64,000 nucleotides of DNA from Nematostella vectensis (lineage: Eukaryota; Cnidaria; Anthozoa; Actiniaria; Edwardsiidae), in assembly GCF_932526225.1 (NCBI RefSeq), contig NC_064047.1, positions 2,789,501 to 2,853,500 on the forward strand. Reading direction: 5' to 3'. The translations under genes and the position numbers were made by a program. A model generated the notes under the pieces. It was not told where the DNA came from and searched no databases. It saw nothing but the letters and a program-made list of their open reading frames with translations. The first letter of the stretch is position 1, and every line of letters begins with the position of its first letter. This document shows, piece by piece, positions 24,801-35,770 of this stretch.

Positions 24801-27129
24801 CAAGCAGGCTAATTCCAACTATGTGTGTGCACTAACCATGAAAAGCTACCTCAACTACCTGTCATGCAGTGCGTGCTTCACCAAACGGAGAGCGTTTTCC
24901 GCGATGATAACACCAAGTACCGCATGCGAGCAGGCTAATTCCAACTAAGTATGCGTGTGCACTTAACATGAAAAGCTACCTCAACTACCTGTCATGCAGT
25001 GCGTGCTTCATTGGGTGCAAGCTTATAAAGTTGTGCTGCATTCTAGTAGTTGAGGTAGGTTTCTATTAGTAATGCGTGCGCAAGCTTATAGCTGGAATGG
25101 CCTATTTCATAATGCTCCTATCAGTGGCTCTTCAAAGTATTGCCCTCTAGTGTAACCCCAGATTTGCTAAACTGGATGAGCCATCTTGATCATTTGCACT
25201 TTAGTTGGGATCTCTATTCTCAAGGTGGGAGGTGCAGTAACTTGGACTAACTGACATAGAATACATGATTCATGACTGCATTGCATTATTTCAAGTTTCA
25301 GAGGTTTTTTTGGTAGTAGGGGAAATGACACATGCACATGTTATCAGGATTATTAATGGAGGTAGACTTTTTGTTGCCCGAAATATTTGCTTTAAGCTAC
25401 AGTATTATGGGTTTGATTTTCCTCTCACCCAAGCTGGTATTGTAAAAAAAGTCAAGTATTTTCCTGAGCTGTGGGCCAACTTTAACTAATCTCCACATAG
25501 TTGATAGAGGAAGACTTCCCTTCTTACTATGATGTCCCCTATAATATCTGGGGTGACCCCTAGGTTTTACCCCTTGGAGTAGCTCCTTGCAGCTTGATAG
25601 TGTTCCCCAAGGCTCTGTTTTAGGTATTTTATTAACTATTTATTTACTGTTTTTTATTCTTTTTCCCCAGGGCCCTATACTTATGGAGCTCAAAACGTAC
25701 CGTTATTATGGACACAGTATGAGTGACCCAGGCACGAGGTGAGTACCTTATTACACTTAATTTTCACTGTATGTTAAAATTTCGAGATGGCAATATATCG
25801 GGACACGATTTTCTATTTTCGTAAAAAACAAATCACTTTATTTTCGCGATTTTGGGAAAATAAAATCAAGCAAACATGTGGAATTAAAATGTGCTGTAGT
25901 CACCAAAACTGAAACAATTTGTAACAAAATGATGAGTGGGCTTAATTTAGTTTCATAAAAATCTATAATCAATATATATCCAACTCAACCCTTACCGTAC
26001 TATATGTACATTAGATGACTAAATAGACATAAAATGACTAATATAAACAAGTGTTTCCATAAAGCTTAAAATGGCCAATATTCCCCCAAAGGCTTCTTGT
26101 GTACTCACTTAATTTTCACGCATCCAAATTTTCCCAACACTTAATTTTCGCGTCACTTTATTTTAGCGAAATTAAAGTGAAGCGAAAATTAAGTGTAATA
26201 AGGTAACCATGTAATGGATGGTTCTCTTGTTATGATAGTGTTTTCACACTGTCAGGCCACAATCAGGTTGCAATTAGGCCACAATCAGGTCACAATTAGG
26301 CCACAATCAGGTCGCATTTATGGTGCAATCTTATAAGTTCCAGTACATCCATAATTATTGCTATTATCAAAAAAATATTTGATAAGTCAAAGAAATGTAC
26401 TGTATCTTTTGCAGTTATCGTTCCCGTGATGAGATTCAATCCGTGCGCAAGACAAGGGATCCGATCACTGGGTTGAGAGAGAAGCTGCTTGACTCAGGAC
26501 TTGCCAGCACAGATGATATTAAGGTAACAAATGTTAGAGAACTACTCACAGGTGGACAGACAGGCGATGGAACATAGAGATGAACGGGCAGACAGAGATC
26601 TAAACAGATGGGCTGACAGAGAGATAGGCATACAGACAGACATAAGACAATTACAGTAAGATAGACAGACAGATGGACAGACAGACACAAAATTATGTAA
26701 TGGAGGGTGAGTAGTCTTAGGTATCATATTAAGGAATTGACAGAAGGAGTGTGCTCTGACAGAAGATAGAGGAAAAAGACAAATACTTGAATAGACAGAT
26801 AGGTAGATAGAGTTGTCAAACAGATGGACCAGCAGATGGATTGAAGGAAAAACAGGTTATGAGGTCATGCCTGCCCACAGCCCCACTCTCCCCCCTTCTA
26901 CCAGTGTGACAGTGTGATTTGAATGACAGTGTGACTTGAATTTTGTTTCTTTCATTTCCAGAAAATTGAGCAAGAGGCTAAAGCTGAAATAGATGAGGCA
27001 GTAGAGTGTGCGAAGAACGACCCAGAACCCCCCCTGGACGACCTCTTTATGCATGTATACTCAGGGGGGACATATGCAGATAGGCAGATCCGTGGCTGTG
27101 ATGTTATGTCATGGCATGCTACCAACTAG
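18891..27129 (+). CDS. PDHA1: pyruvate dehydrogenase E1 component, alpha subunit (mitochondrial)
   Basis: Ten exons: 18891-18944, 20134-20205, 22557-22730, 23517-23643, 23907-23998, 24092-24340, 24470-24541, 25671-25738, 26415-26523 and 26962-27129. They total 1185 nt (394 residues; human is 390) with consistent phases. With the beta subunit it forms the thiamine-diphosphate enzyme that decarboxylates pyruvate in the mitochondrial matrix. The N terminus is basic and lacks acidic residues for over 30 positions, fitting a targeting peptide. The thiamine-diphosphate motif is GDG (198-200) followed by NN (227-228). The phosphorylation loop [14 protein letters not shown] keeps Ser296 and Ser303, corresponding to mammalian sites 1 and 2. 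GMGTS keeps the site 3 serine (235). A histidine usual before GHS is tyrosine here (293). The C terminus is diverged. A polyadenylation signal AATAAA lies at 27374. Confidence 0.97.
19213..20083. mobile_element. 871-bp element with AT-rich terminal inverted repeats
   Basis: The ends ggcataattaatcgatgaaa (19213) and the reverse complement of ggcgtaattaatcgatgaaa (ending 20083) are inverted and near-identical. Subterminal zones are dense in ATCGATTA-type words in both orientations. No clear target duplication is visible. It sits in intron 1 of the PDHA1 gene. The internal minus-strand open frame (19434-19784) shows no transposase motif. Probably a non-autonomous DNA transposon. Confidence 0.6.
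20452..22275. repeat. 70-bp minisatellite, about 26 copies
   Basis: Units of about 70 bases begin ggctggttgtaggttggtag and contain gtgggtgggtgg. Copies vary in the ggtaatgg/ggtagtgg segment and in length. It lies in intron 2 of PDHA1 and is G-rich on the transcribed-RNA strand. Pro/His/Tyr-rich open frames on the minus strand are artefacts. Confidence 0.95.
24565..25106. mobile_element. foldback element in PDHA1 intron 7
   Basis: An outer inverted pair, aggccattccaac (about 24571) and gctggaatggcct (about 25090), encloses an inner one: gcctgcttgcat...ccatcttgtattttaag against its complement near 24730-24810. A 126-bp segment starting agcgttttccg is tandemly duplicated (24765 and 24891). It looks like a non-autonomous palindromic element that has grown by internal duplication. 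Confidence 0.65.
25746..26203. mobile_element. 458-bp MITE with TA target duplication
   Basis: Perfect 20-base inverted ends, ccttattacacttaattttc and its complement, are flanked by TA on both sides (25744-25745 and 26204-26205), as for Tc1/mariner-type insertions. The interior is AT-rich with further inverted segments (cactttattttcgcg against its complement). It begins at the eighth base of PDHA1 intron 8, so the TA of gtgagTA forms part of the target site. Confidence 0.85.
26250..26700. repeat. short tandem repeats in PDHA1 intron 9 region
   Basis: About 26255-26320 repeats aggccacaatcaggt-like units of 15-16 bases within intron 8. About 26560-26700, after exon 9, is an impure gaca/gata tetranucleotide tract. 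Neither shows coding potential. Confidence 0.6.
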
Positions 27130-28219
27130 ACCCAGGGCCCAGAATCCACAGTTAGCAGAGCAAGGACTAGAGACTAGAGTGCAGGCTGAAGAAAAAAAAC
27201 AGAGTTACTGGAGTTCACCTCTTTAGATACCTATGTGTAAAGCCTGTGCAATCTTTGAAGTTTCCTTTGAAAGCCAAATTATCCTAAAACTCTAATGTGA
27301 AGCTGAAAGTGAGCTTATTCAGTGATTCTTGTTTCACTTTGAGGTCTGCAGGTATGCCTGTTTTTATCTGTAAAATAAATTTCAAATTCTATAATTAAAA
27401 AGAAATCATTTGACTGCTCATTTGCCTTTAAATGTCATCTTCTCATTGATCCTTTTTCATTTTTGTGTTGTGTAGAAGAACTCATACTAGTCCATGATAA
27501 AACACACATGCTCCTATCGGCTAATTTTAAGGGCCAAATGCATTTTAGACAGAAGCATTTTAGACCTGAGGCATTTTAGACCTGTCATTTTAGACAGAAG
27601 CAAAACTGAACCCACTCGTCAAATTGTCAGAGCCTTAGGCAGCCATGTTTCATGTTCTTTGGACTTAAATAATTGTAAATAATTTATGAAATTGGGTGAC
27701 ATGACATCACATCATTAACCACAGCAGTGACCGGGCAGGGGGCAGTCCCGCTATTCCCTATTATATAACCGAATTTTTAAAAGAAATGGCAGCTAAATTC
27801 TCAAATTTACCTCCTGTCGTATGTTTATACTATGTTGGTGGCCCCTTCTTTTGTCCGAAGGTACCCCACCCAGGGTTCAAAATAGCTGCCGACGATAGCC
27901 GGCTTTTTTCTTGTCTTTGCCGGCTCTTTTTTTCTGTATCCCCTTCTCATATATTTAGTATGCAGGCTTTTTTATTCCCACCAAAATCCACAAAGCCGGC
28001 AAAATCTAGCAGATTTGGAAAGGTCCCGAAACAGCAGGAAAATCGTTAAGAACGCTAGGGCAAACCTAAATTGCTCTGAAAAGAATTTTCGAACTCTCAA
28101 ACTACCGAGTGTATTTTGAATCCATTTTTTTATTTGGGGGGGGGGGGGGGTGAGGGGGGATTAAGTGTCATAATACCTAGTGTCATATGCTTAAATGCTT
28201 AATGCTTAAATGTTAGACC
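27130..28219. other. PDHA1 3' UTR and intergenic DNA
   Basis: The first 250 bases are probable 3' UTR ending near the AATAAA at 27374-27379. After that I see a short gcattttagac tandem motif (27535-27600) and a poly-G run near 28136-28150, which directly precedes the tail of the minus-strand retroelement. No gene is recognised. Confidence 0.5.
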
Positions 28220-29845
28220 CTATTAAAGCTTGCGCTTATTTCTAGGGGGCGCCAAGGTATTATAGGCGGCGAAGGTGGCCAGGGATCCGTAAGGATCTTA
28301 AGACTGGCAGTGCACTTGATTTAAAGGAGTCAATCGACGAGGACTCGACAACCTCGGAGGGAAGCAAGTTCCAAGTCCTGATAGTTCTAGGAAAAAAAGA
28401 GTATGAGTGGGAAAGTACATTGGACTGAATCTGGTTATATTTAGAGGAGTTTGTTCTGGACGGTCGAAGGTTTGGCTGAAATTGTTGAGGTAGAGCAATG
28501 TTCACTAAATTGTTGCGGATTTTATAGAAGAGGCATAGTTGGGCGAGCTGACGTCGCACTTCAAGCGAGTCCCAATTCAGGGATTTAACAAGGTCAGATG
28601 AGCTTGCCCTGGGGTCGTAGGTACCAGTAACGAAACGCGCCGCATTTTTCTGCACTTGCTCTAATTTATTGATGTCTCTATCCGTGAAGGGGTTCCATAC
28701 TGGAGAAGCATATTCCATGACCGGTCTTATCATTGAAAAGTACGCACGTTCCTTTACACTCTGAGAACAGGGTTTAAGGGTACGTCGTAATAATCCAAGA
28801 GTCTTGTTGGCTTTCAAAGAGACTTTACAACAATGCCTACTCCAGCGGAGATCGTGTGCAACGCGGATCCCTAGATAGTCATGCTCGTCTGTAGAATTCA
28901 GGAGCTGGGAGCCTAGCGAGTAGTTGAACAAGCTGCTATTTCTCTTCAAGGTGATCGGCAGTAATTGGCATTTAGAGGCATTAAACTCCATCTGCCAAGT
29001 CCGAGCCCAGGCTTCAAGGTTGCATAGATCGTGTTGGAGGGACACATGGTCAGCTGGAGATCGAATGGTCCTGTAGACCACTGTGTCATCTGCAAATAGG
29101 CGAGTTACCGAGCTGCATTGGTCAACAATGTCGTTAATGAACACAAGAAAGAGGGTTGGGCCAAGCACGGTCCCCTGGGGGACACCTGATGTCACAGGAA
29201 CCTGACTGGAATGGGACCCGTCAACTACTACGAACTGATTTCGGTTGTTTAGAAAGGCTTCAATCCAACCAAGAGTCTTTCCACGTATGCCACAGTGATG
29301 TAGTTTATGGGATAGCTTTGCGTGGGACACCTTGTCGAAGGCCTTGCTAAAGTCGAGCATAATGGCATCTACCTGGCCATGAGAATTAAGTGTGCTGGCC
29401 CAGTCATGTGTAGCAAGAATCAATTGAGTCTCACAGGAGAAACCGCTGCGGAAGCCATGTTGCAGGTCTGACAGGATATTAAAAGCAGATAGATGTTTGT
29501 TTAAATGGCTTAGCACAATGTGTTCCATGACTTTACAGGAGAGGCACGTAAGAGAGATAGGGCGGTAATTGCCGGGGTTGTCACGGTTATCCTTCTTGTG
29601 GACTGGGACTACTTTGGCGGTAGACCAGTCTAGAGGGAGCGTCCCCTTATCGTAACTCTGTTGGAAGATGATGCATAACATGTTGGCTAGGTAGTTTGAC
29701 AAGTCGTGTAGGATGCGTGCTGGAAGTTCATCTGGGCCTGAGGCCTTGCATGTCTGCATATTGTCTAGTTGTTTTTTAATGCCAGTAGGGGTGAAAATGA
29801 TATCACTAATATGCGGAAACGGGCTTGGGTCATAGGCCTGTCACT
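28220..29845 (-). mobile_element. 5'-truncated non-LTR retrotransposon (reverse transcriptase)
   Basis: The minus-strand frame from about 29840 to 28260 encodes a reverse transcriptase; the longest ATG-initiated part is 499 residues (29759-28260). In that numbering YRPISL is at 65-70, LDFSKAFD at 135-142, GVPQGTVLGPTLF at 192-204 and the catalytic FADD at 222-225. A conserved C-terminal region follows (YASPVWNP, KLEQVQKNAARF). This is the LINE type of the Jockey/CR1/L2 group. The endonuclease domain is missing, and the frame meets a stop at the 5' boundary (about 29842), so this is a dead-on-arrival truncated copy. The RT frame itself is intact, which suggests a fairly recent insertion. The 3' end has an atttaagc-type repeated tail near 28175-28210. 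Confidence 0.93.
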
Positions 29846-29915
29846 CAGACGCCTCATATTAAATCTTCCACGTGACTCAACCAGCAACGCCTGACGAAAC
29901 TTGCAAAACCTGAAA

Positions 29916-30137
29916 ATGTTTATTGTCACTGTTTGCACCCTTCTCTTTGTTTACCTTGCGTACAGACTTCTCAGATCGTTCTTGTATCCCAGAAAGCTCA
30001 TAACCGACGTGTCACACAAGTATGTCCTCGTAACTGGCTGCGACTCGGGTTTTGGTAGAGCGACGGCCGTTCATTTGGATGGTCTTGGTGTTAATGTCAT
30101 CGCTTGTTTCCTTGAAGGCACAGGAGTTTTAAACTAA
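29916..30137 (+). pseudogene. duplicated first exon of the adjacent dehydrogenase
   Basis: A 73-residue frame beginning MFIVTVCTLL carries the same N-terminal membrane segment and TGCDSGFGR cofactor motif as exon 1 of the dehydrogenase 430 bases downstream. Similarity ends at about 30115, after IACF. The frame then runs into an interspersed repeat and stops. No splice donor in phase is evident. It may be a broken partial gene duplicate or, less likely, a separate short transcript. Confidence 0.75.
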
Positions 30138-30190
30138 GGAACAGAGGGGAGGGGGAATTTCATCTTTTTTGTCTCCTCTAGTCTCCAGCC
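30118..30190. repeat. interspersed repeat, copy 1 (second copy at 36473-36545)
   Basis: The words aactaaggaacagagggg and ttgtctcctctagt recur in the same order and spacing at 36485-36540. Here the repeat truncates the duplicated dehydrogenase exon. Confidence 0.6.
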
Positions 30191-30345
30191 AAAATATACC
30201 TATACAACTATTCAAATGATTTCCCTACCCATCCCCGGGGGTCAAGAGCTTGGGGAAATAAGTATGAGTATAGTGCATAATAATTTCTCGCGTGACAGTA
30301 AAACTATCGTTCACCTCAGGGGGGGGTAGTGACGCGGAACCAGCC

Positions 30346-33300
30346 ATGTTTGTAGTCACGGTTTTCACCCTTCTTGCTGTTTACTTCGCGTACAGACTTC
30401 TCAGATCGTTCTTGTATCCCAAAAAGCTCATAACCGACGTGTCACACAAGTATGTCCTCATAACTGGCTGCGACTCGGGTTTTGGTAGAGTGACGGCCGT
30501 TCATTTGGATGGTCTTGGTGTTCATGTCATCGCTTGTTGCCTGACTGAAAAGGGAGCTGAGAATCTGAGAAACGAATGCAGTGAAAGACTTAGAGCTCTA
30601 TTGCTAGATGTTACGAGCTCCGTGAATGTTCAAGATGTTTATGAAACTGTGAAACGGATAGTACCTCCGAACATAGGTAAGTGGGAAGGGGCAGGCTTAT
30701 ATAAAGCAGGGTTAATGGTCCGTGAGCAATGGTGGTAGACGGTTTTGATGCCGGCTTTAGCCTGCAATGCAGGCGTTACCCGGAGTTATTTTTTATAGCG
30801 AAAAAGCGGCCTCGAGCAATTCATAGCCGCCATCTTGGAATTTGGGCAAAAATCCAAAATGGCGGCTATAAAAACACCGGGTAAACGCCATTGCAGGCTA
30901 TGCGGACTTGGGGCATCGCAATCGAGTATTCGGTAATCGTATTTGTTCGATATTTGCAGGTTTGTGGGGACTCGTGAATAACGCTGGCACCCTAGACGTT
31001 GGTCCAATCGAGTGGCTTCCACTCAGCTCTTACAAACATGTTGCTGATGTCAATCTTTGGGGTGTGATTGACGTCACCAAGGCGTTCTTGCCACTGGTAC
31101 AGCAGGCTCATGGCCGAGTAGTGAACGTATCAAGTATAACAGGTATGCACCTGTTTCAAATAACATTGCACTCGGAAATCGATGTATCGTAGCTCGCATA
31201 GTGCTTCATGTGTAGCGTGTAAATGGCTGAATCCTTGTATCGGAAAGCCATATGAATTCATAGAAACACGACAATAATTCTACAGCCTTTGAAGCCTGGA
31301 TTTCCTTTTTCTTGCGCTTATTTGCTTATTTATTTGATACCCTTGAAGCACTGGGGGTTACGATGCATCGATCCTCCGAGCGCAACCTTATTTGAAATAG
31401 GTGTATACAGTCGATTGACAAACGTTGTCGTCAACCGGCGGCTTCGCGACTACGCGACAAGCCTGCATATAAGCATGGGTAAAAAACATTGAACCGCCTA
31501 GTTGCATACAGTATATGAGCCACAGCATAACTTCAGGAGACGCGGTGGCTAATATATGCAGCTTGGCGCTTCAGAGGTTTTTACCCTGCATATATGCGGC
31601 CTTATCGCGTTGTCGCGAAGCCGGTTGACGCCGATTTACGGTCAACTCGCCACCAAAGCCAACTCATCACCACCAATGGTCAACTCGCCACTGGCGGCGA
31701 GTTCACCATTGGTGGTCGCGAGTTGGTATGCAACATTATACGATGAAATTGAAGTAGCTTGACTAAAAGAAATTGAAGTAGACTAACAAACAAAACTATT
31801 CGATGTCAGTCGACTGTATGTTGGTTAATACATAATCCCTTTGCGTTTTTACCAAAGTTAAAATTTCAGACCCAGTGCAATGCATTCAGTTCATATTTCT
31901 TTTGGTTGCGTTTATACAAAGTATCCATGCTTGGTGCACATTCCTAAATTTGCACCCTCCCACAAAACGTTCTTAATTATGGACTACCGGCTAGGACTTC
32001 AAGACACACTCTATTGCCTCATCAATTTCAGCTCTAGCCCCTTTCTCAATTCTTTGTTCTTTATTTCACCCTACAATACTATCATACTTGCCTGTCTAAC
32101 CCTCTTTTGACCATTTATCAAACAATTCAGGTCGTTTCTGCCCCAAGTTCTTATCTGCATATGCCATCAGCAAGTATGGGATAGAGGCGTTTTCTGATGC
32201 ACTGCGCCGAGAAATGCGCCCCTTTGGGGTTAAAGTCAGTATTGTAGAACCTGAGGGCTTTAAAACAAACATCGCGACTGGATTCTTGGATAGAGTGAAA
32301 CAGCATTGGAAGAACCTCAGTGAGGAATTGAAAGCTGTCTATGGGGAAAGGTTTCTTAACAGGGGTGAGTACAAGATATACCCTGTCTTTTGGATTGTGT
32401 TTTAGGAAGATTTGGTTTGACGATTTGCTTCTTTTACTCCAATTCAGCATTCATCATTTTAATCGATAATCACTCATCTTGATCGAGATCATATCACCTG
32501 TTTACGCACAACGCGAAAACCTAACGTTGTTTATTTTGTTCGCGGAGCTCCATAGGTATGGAAATATGGTATAGTTATGCGACTCGGTTTTTGTGGTTAT
32601 CGCGCGGCTACCGTGTGGTGTCACAATCCATACATCCAGCCAGCCAGCCAGCAAATCAATCATGCAACTCCCAGGCCCTACTCTGCCTAACCCTTTTAAG
32701 TTTTTTTTACAGCCTCGCATTTTAGTGCTTCAAAGTTCACAAAAAACAAGGCAGCTAGAAAATAATATTCAATAAGAAAATATACGGATTCAAATGGGCT
32801 GATTGTGGTCGAGGGAACCGTTTTGTCTAAAGAAACTGAGAAGCCTACGTACAAGCCGATAGTAAAATCTACCCTCCTCCAGTGTTCCGGGAGTAAATCC
32901 CTTCAGTCGCGTTCTTCTTCAATTGTAAAAGCTAAGGACAGATTTTTTTTTTCTTTTTTGGTCCTGATGTGTTTTTAAAAGTGCAGAGTCGAATTGTGTT
33001 CATAGTAACAACCTTTTTATTGCTATTGATCATTAGTGTAATTCTCTTCCTAATAATTCATTGAGTATTATATTCTTGTATACACTAAAATTTAAGAACA
33101 TCCTAAAAAACATATTCCGCCTTAAAATATCCAAAAAATAAGAACGGCCCAGCCTCAACTGGAGATTAGACGTCCTTATAAAAGAATAAAGTAATTAGGG
33201 CTCAATCAATTATGCCAATCACAACATCATTTCTTCAATGCAACTGTGCATTTTTAGCCGTAAAACTCCTCCTTACCTTAGCAAAGCCAGGGAGACTTTT

Positions 33301-34285
33301 GAGACGTTTTTCACGATCCACACAGACATGGAAGCCAATAAACTGCTTGCAACCAATCAGCGTTTAAGCATTTGCTTTCTTAGCCTATCAAAATCAACAT
33401 AGAAATGGGTGATAAATCAATGACAACCGGCAAACCAGAGGAAATGTTCATGTATCGAATAATAAAAATACGCTATTTTATTACAAGTGGGGAGGAGGTG
33501 AACCGAGATGACGAGTTAATTTGTAAAAATGTATAAAAAGGATTAGGATATGTGAAGTGGTGTAGAATGAGCCAAAATCATGTTGTCATGTCCTGAGCGT
33601 GTCTCTCGCTGAAGTTTGGTCTTCGTCGGGGTTGGGGGGAGGGGGGGATGGGATGGGATGGGTACAAAACCCTAGTTTCGAGTGGCAACATATCAAACAT
33701 ATTCCCCACGGATAGTGTCATTTGTACGTATTGTCTCATATGGGCATTGATGCCCATGTTAGAAGAGCTAAAGTTTTAAGGCTCCCTGATCTACAGAAAA
33801 CATGGTGAAAAATGCTGATTCCTGTCAATTTGACACTCGAGGCAAAAGTTTGTCAAGAAAAACTTGATCACTTGGTCAAAGCTTTTTCTTACTAATCTTG
33901 AAAAGTCCTTAGACCCAGGCCTCCAAGAGATTGACCTAGCGTGTTTGAAGGTCACTCAAATATTGATATGATAAAGCTGGCTCCACTTTTAGGCAGTGCC
34001 TAAATCAATATATTACAATTTTACCTTTTTTCAGCCCTTGAGATATGGGATCCCAAGAATGCTCACAAGCAAGTGTGTCCCGACTTGAGCCCAGTTGTAA
34101 ATGCCATCACTGATGGACTTCTCTCTTATTCGCCGCAAACCCGCTATGTGGTTGGTGGGTTTGGCTGTCACGTGATCCTCGCGGTCGCCAGTTTACCTGG
34201 TTCCATAGCTGACTGGTGCTTTCGACTCATTTTCAGTAGAATGGATGGAGCTCCACCTGAACCAGAGATTTGCAAACAGAAGTGA
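30346..34285 (+). CDS. short-chain dehydrogenase/reductase, retinol/17-beta-hydroxysteroid dehydrogenase-like (SDR9C type)
   Basis: Four exons: 30346-30676, 30960-31142, 32131-32364 and 34035-34285. They total 999 nt (332 residues), and all three introns are phase 1. An N-terminal hydrophobic segment (about 1-18) suggests a membrane anchor. TGCDSGFG (40-47) is the NAD(P)-binding glycine motif, and NNAG is at 117-120. The catalytic set is Ser169, Tyr182 and Lys186 in YAISK. The TGCDSGFG form and the length match the RDH5/RDH16/HSD17B6/BDH1 group, which oxidises retinol or steroids, usually facing the ER lumen. The substrate cannot be told from sequence. I chose the ATG at 30346 because it matches the duplicated copy upstream. 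A more upstream in-frame ATG (30292) would add residues that do not resemble the family. A polyadenylation signal is near 34650. Confidence 0.92.
30760..30903. mobile_element. small palindromic element in the dehydrogenase intron 1
   Basis: agcctgcaatgcaggcgtta at about 30763 is the inverted counterpart of aacgccattgcaggct ending near 30900. An inner pair, gccgccatcttgga and ccaaaatggcggc, folds further. It is a MITE-like foldback of about 140 bases. Confidence 0.65.
32575..32700. repeat. interspersed repeat (second copy at 54030-54150)
   Basis: The words tatgcgact, tggt(t/c)atcgcgcgg, taccctgtggtgtcac and gcaactcccaggccc occur in the same order in both places, 21 kb apart. The short frames they carry (VIARLPCGVT) are shared for that reason and are not proteins. 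It may be a SINE-like family; I cannot define its ends. Confidence 0.6.
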
Positions 34286-35309
34286 TAGGAAATAATAGTG
34301 AATGAAAATGCATGTTTTTTCTCGTTGCCGTTGTTTGGTTTTTATTGTGCTTTTTATTGTGTATCTGTGTTGAGATCAAGGTTTTCTTTGAACGTTGAAG
34401 TCATCCCGGAAGAAGATGAGGGGATATCACTAAATATAACAGGAGGAAGATATTTTTACTCTAGGTACCATTCATCACAGAATATAAAGTAGTATTCGAT
34501 TTCAAGCCTCGGAATGGTTAGGAGATTGTTTTTACTCTTAATCACTATCAGCATCATGATATTTGTTGTTGTTGTTATTAGAATTCTTGTGCATTAATTA
34601 CTTTTTAGGGCCAGTAGTTTTGTAAGTGTATCAAGTGTTACCCTCTTTAAATAAAGATAGTAATATCACATGGGTACCCTGTGTTGTATCCAGATCGTGA
34701 ACAATGGCATTTCTGTTATGGTTACCCTGTGGTATGTGTTACCATGTAACGTCAAGACTACATACCACAGCCCCGTGGGCAAATCCTAGTTGAAAAATCA
34801 TTATCGTTGTGTGAAGACGACCTAAAAAAGTGAAAACGCTATAAAAAGCACTGATAGTGATAGTAAACAAGGAAAAAAAAATATCGAGGACATGGCCGAG
34901 AATCGAACCTCGTCCAGATCAGGCAAAATGAGAAAAAATAGACCATACTTCTAGACATGCGCTGAAACGCCGTATGAAAGCATAAAGCTTTACGGAAAAG
35001 CTGGAGATTTCGGCCCCAGCACCGCTATCTAGCGAACTGTACAACCCAAAGGGACCTGAGGTACCCGCGCATTAATGGGGAGGCAATAACCAGGATCCCA
35101 GGCCTGTCTTAGTCGGTTACGCCACGCACAGCTCGCTGAGATATAGACGGAAAAATATCGGGGTCTTTTTCACGCTTGCGTAATGTAGTGTTGTCTTCGT
35201 CATGTGCAGCACACTACGACCTAGGTTTACACTGCTGCCTTTAGCCTTTGTTCTTCTTTGTCCAGTCACCCACGTGCATATGGTAATTTTTGTGCTCAGA
35301 ACAACAAAA
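34286..35309. other. dehydrogenase 3' UTR and intergenic DNA
   Basis: It contains the likely 3' UTR, the AATAAA at 34650-34655, and a stretch at 34860-35160 with a tRNA B-box-like ggttcgattc on the minus strand. I see no gene. Confidence 0.45.
34650..34655 (+). terminator. polyadenylation signal AATAAA of the dehydrogenase
   Basis: AATAAA is about 365 bases past the stop codon of the dehydrogenase and is the only canonical hexamer in good position downstream. Confidence 0.5.
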
Positions 35310-35663
35310 GCAAGCTACAGTACAGTGGACTGTAAATCAGATTTTTCTGTTTATCTCATTACTTGCTCTATGTGTAGTAAGCAATACGTAGGTTCTACTA
35401 TCAATAGTTTTAGGAAGCGTTTTAATAATAATAATAATCACAAGAGTAGCTTAAATAAGCACCCTAGATTACCGGTTAGTGAAAGAGTTAAGGAAGACCT
35501 TATCTATCAACACTTTCATTGCGACAATCATTTAGGTATTAGTAATGTTAGGGTACAACTTAAAGAGAAGTGTAACTCTGAGGCTCAGCTTAGGGAAAGG
35601 GAAGGCCAGTATGGGCTTATCGGCTTAATAAGTCTATCTTCCCGCGGGGAGATTTGCAAATAG
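35310..35663 (+). mobile_element. Penelope-like element relic, GIY-YIG endonuclease domain
   Basis: The C-terminal part of the open frame 35202-35663 reads DFSVYLITCSMCSKQYVGST, then FRKRF and HKSSL. This is the pattern of the GIY-YIG endonuclease at the C terminus of Penelope-like retroelements (VYL-T-C-C-KQYVG-T...R-N-H). The reverse transcriptase part is absent, so it is 5'-truncated. A run of five Asn codons from an aat microsatellite interrupts the usual R-N-H spacing. It was probably active once; this copy is not. Confidence 0.75.
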
Positions 35664-35699
35664 AATGCACCTTTTTTTGTTGTTGTTGTTGCTTTTGTT

Positions 35700-35770
35700 T
35701 GCTCTTTTATGTTTTTTTTTTCTTTTTTTTTTTTTTTTTTTGGGGGGGGGGGGGGGGGGGGAGAGGGGGA
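35700..35770. repeat. poly-T / poly-G run
   Basis: A T-rich tract is followed by about 20 consecutive G (35742-35761). It may be the tail region of the preceding retroelement or a simple-sequence expansion. Confidence 0.8.

Noticed and set aside
34890-34990. A tRNA gene on the minus strand (ggttcgattc B-box-like word with an A-box-like tctagaagtatgg)
   Set aside because: The anticodon arm does not fold and the acceptor stem does not pair. At most it is a decayed tRNA-derived repeat.
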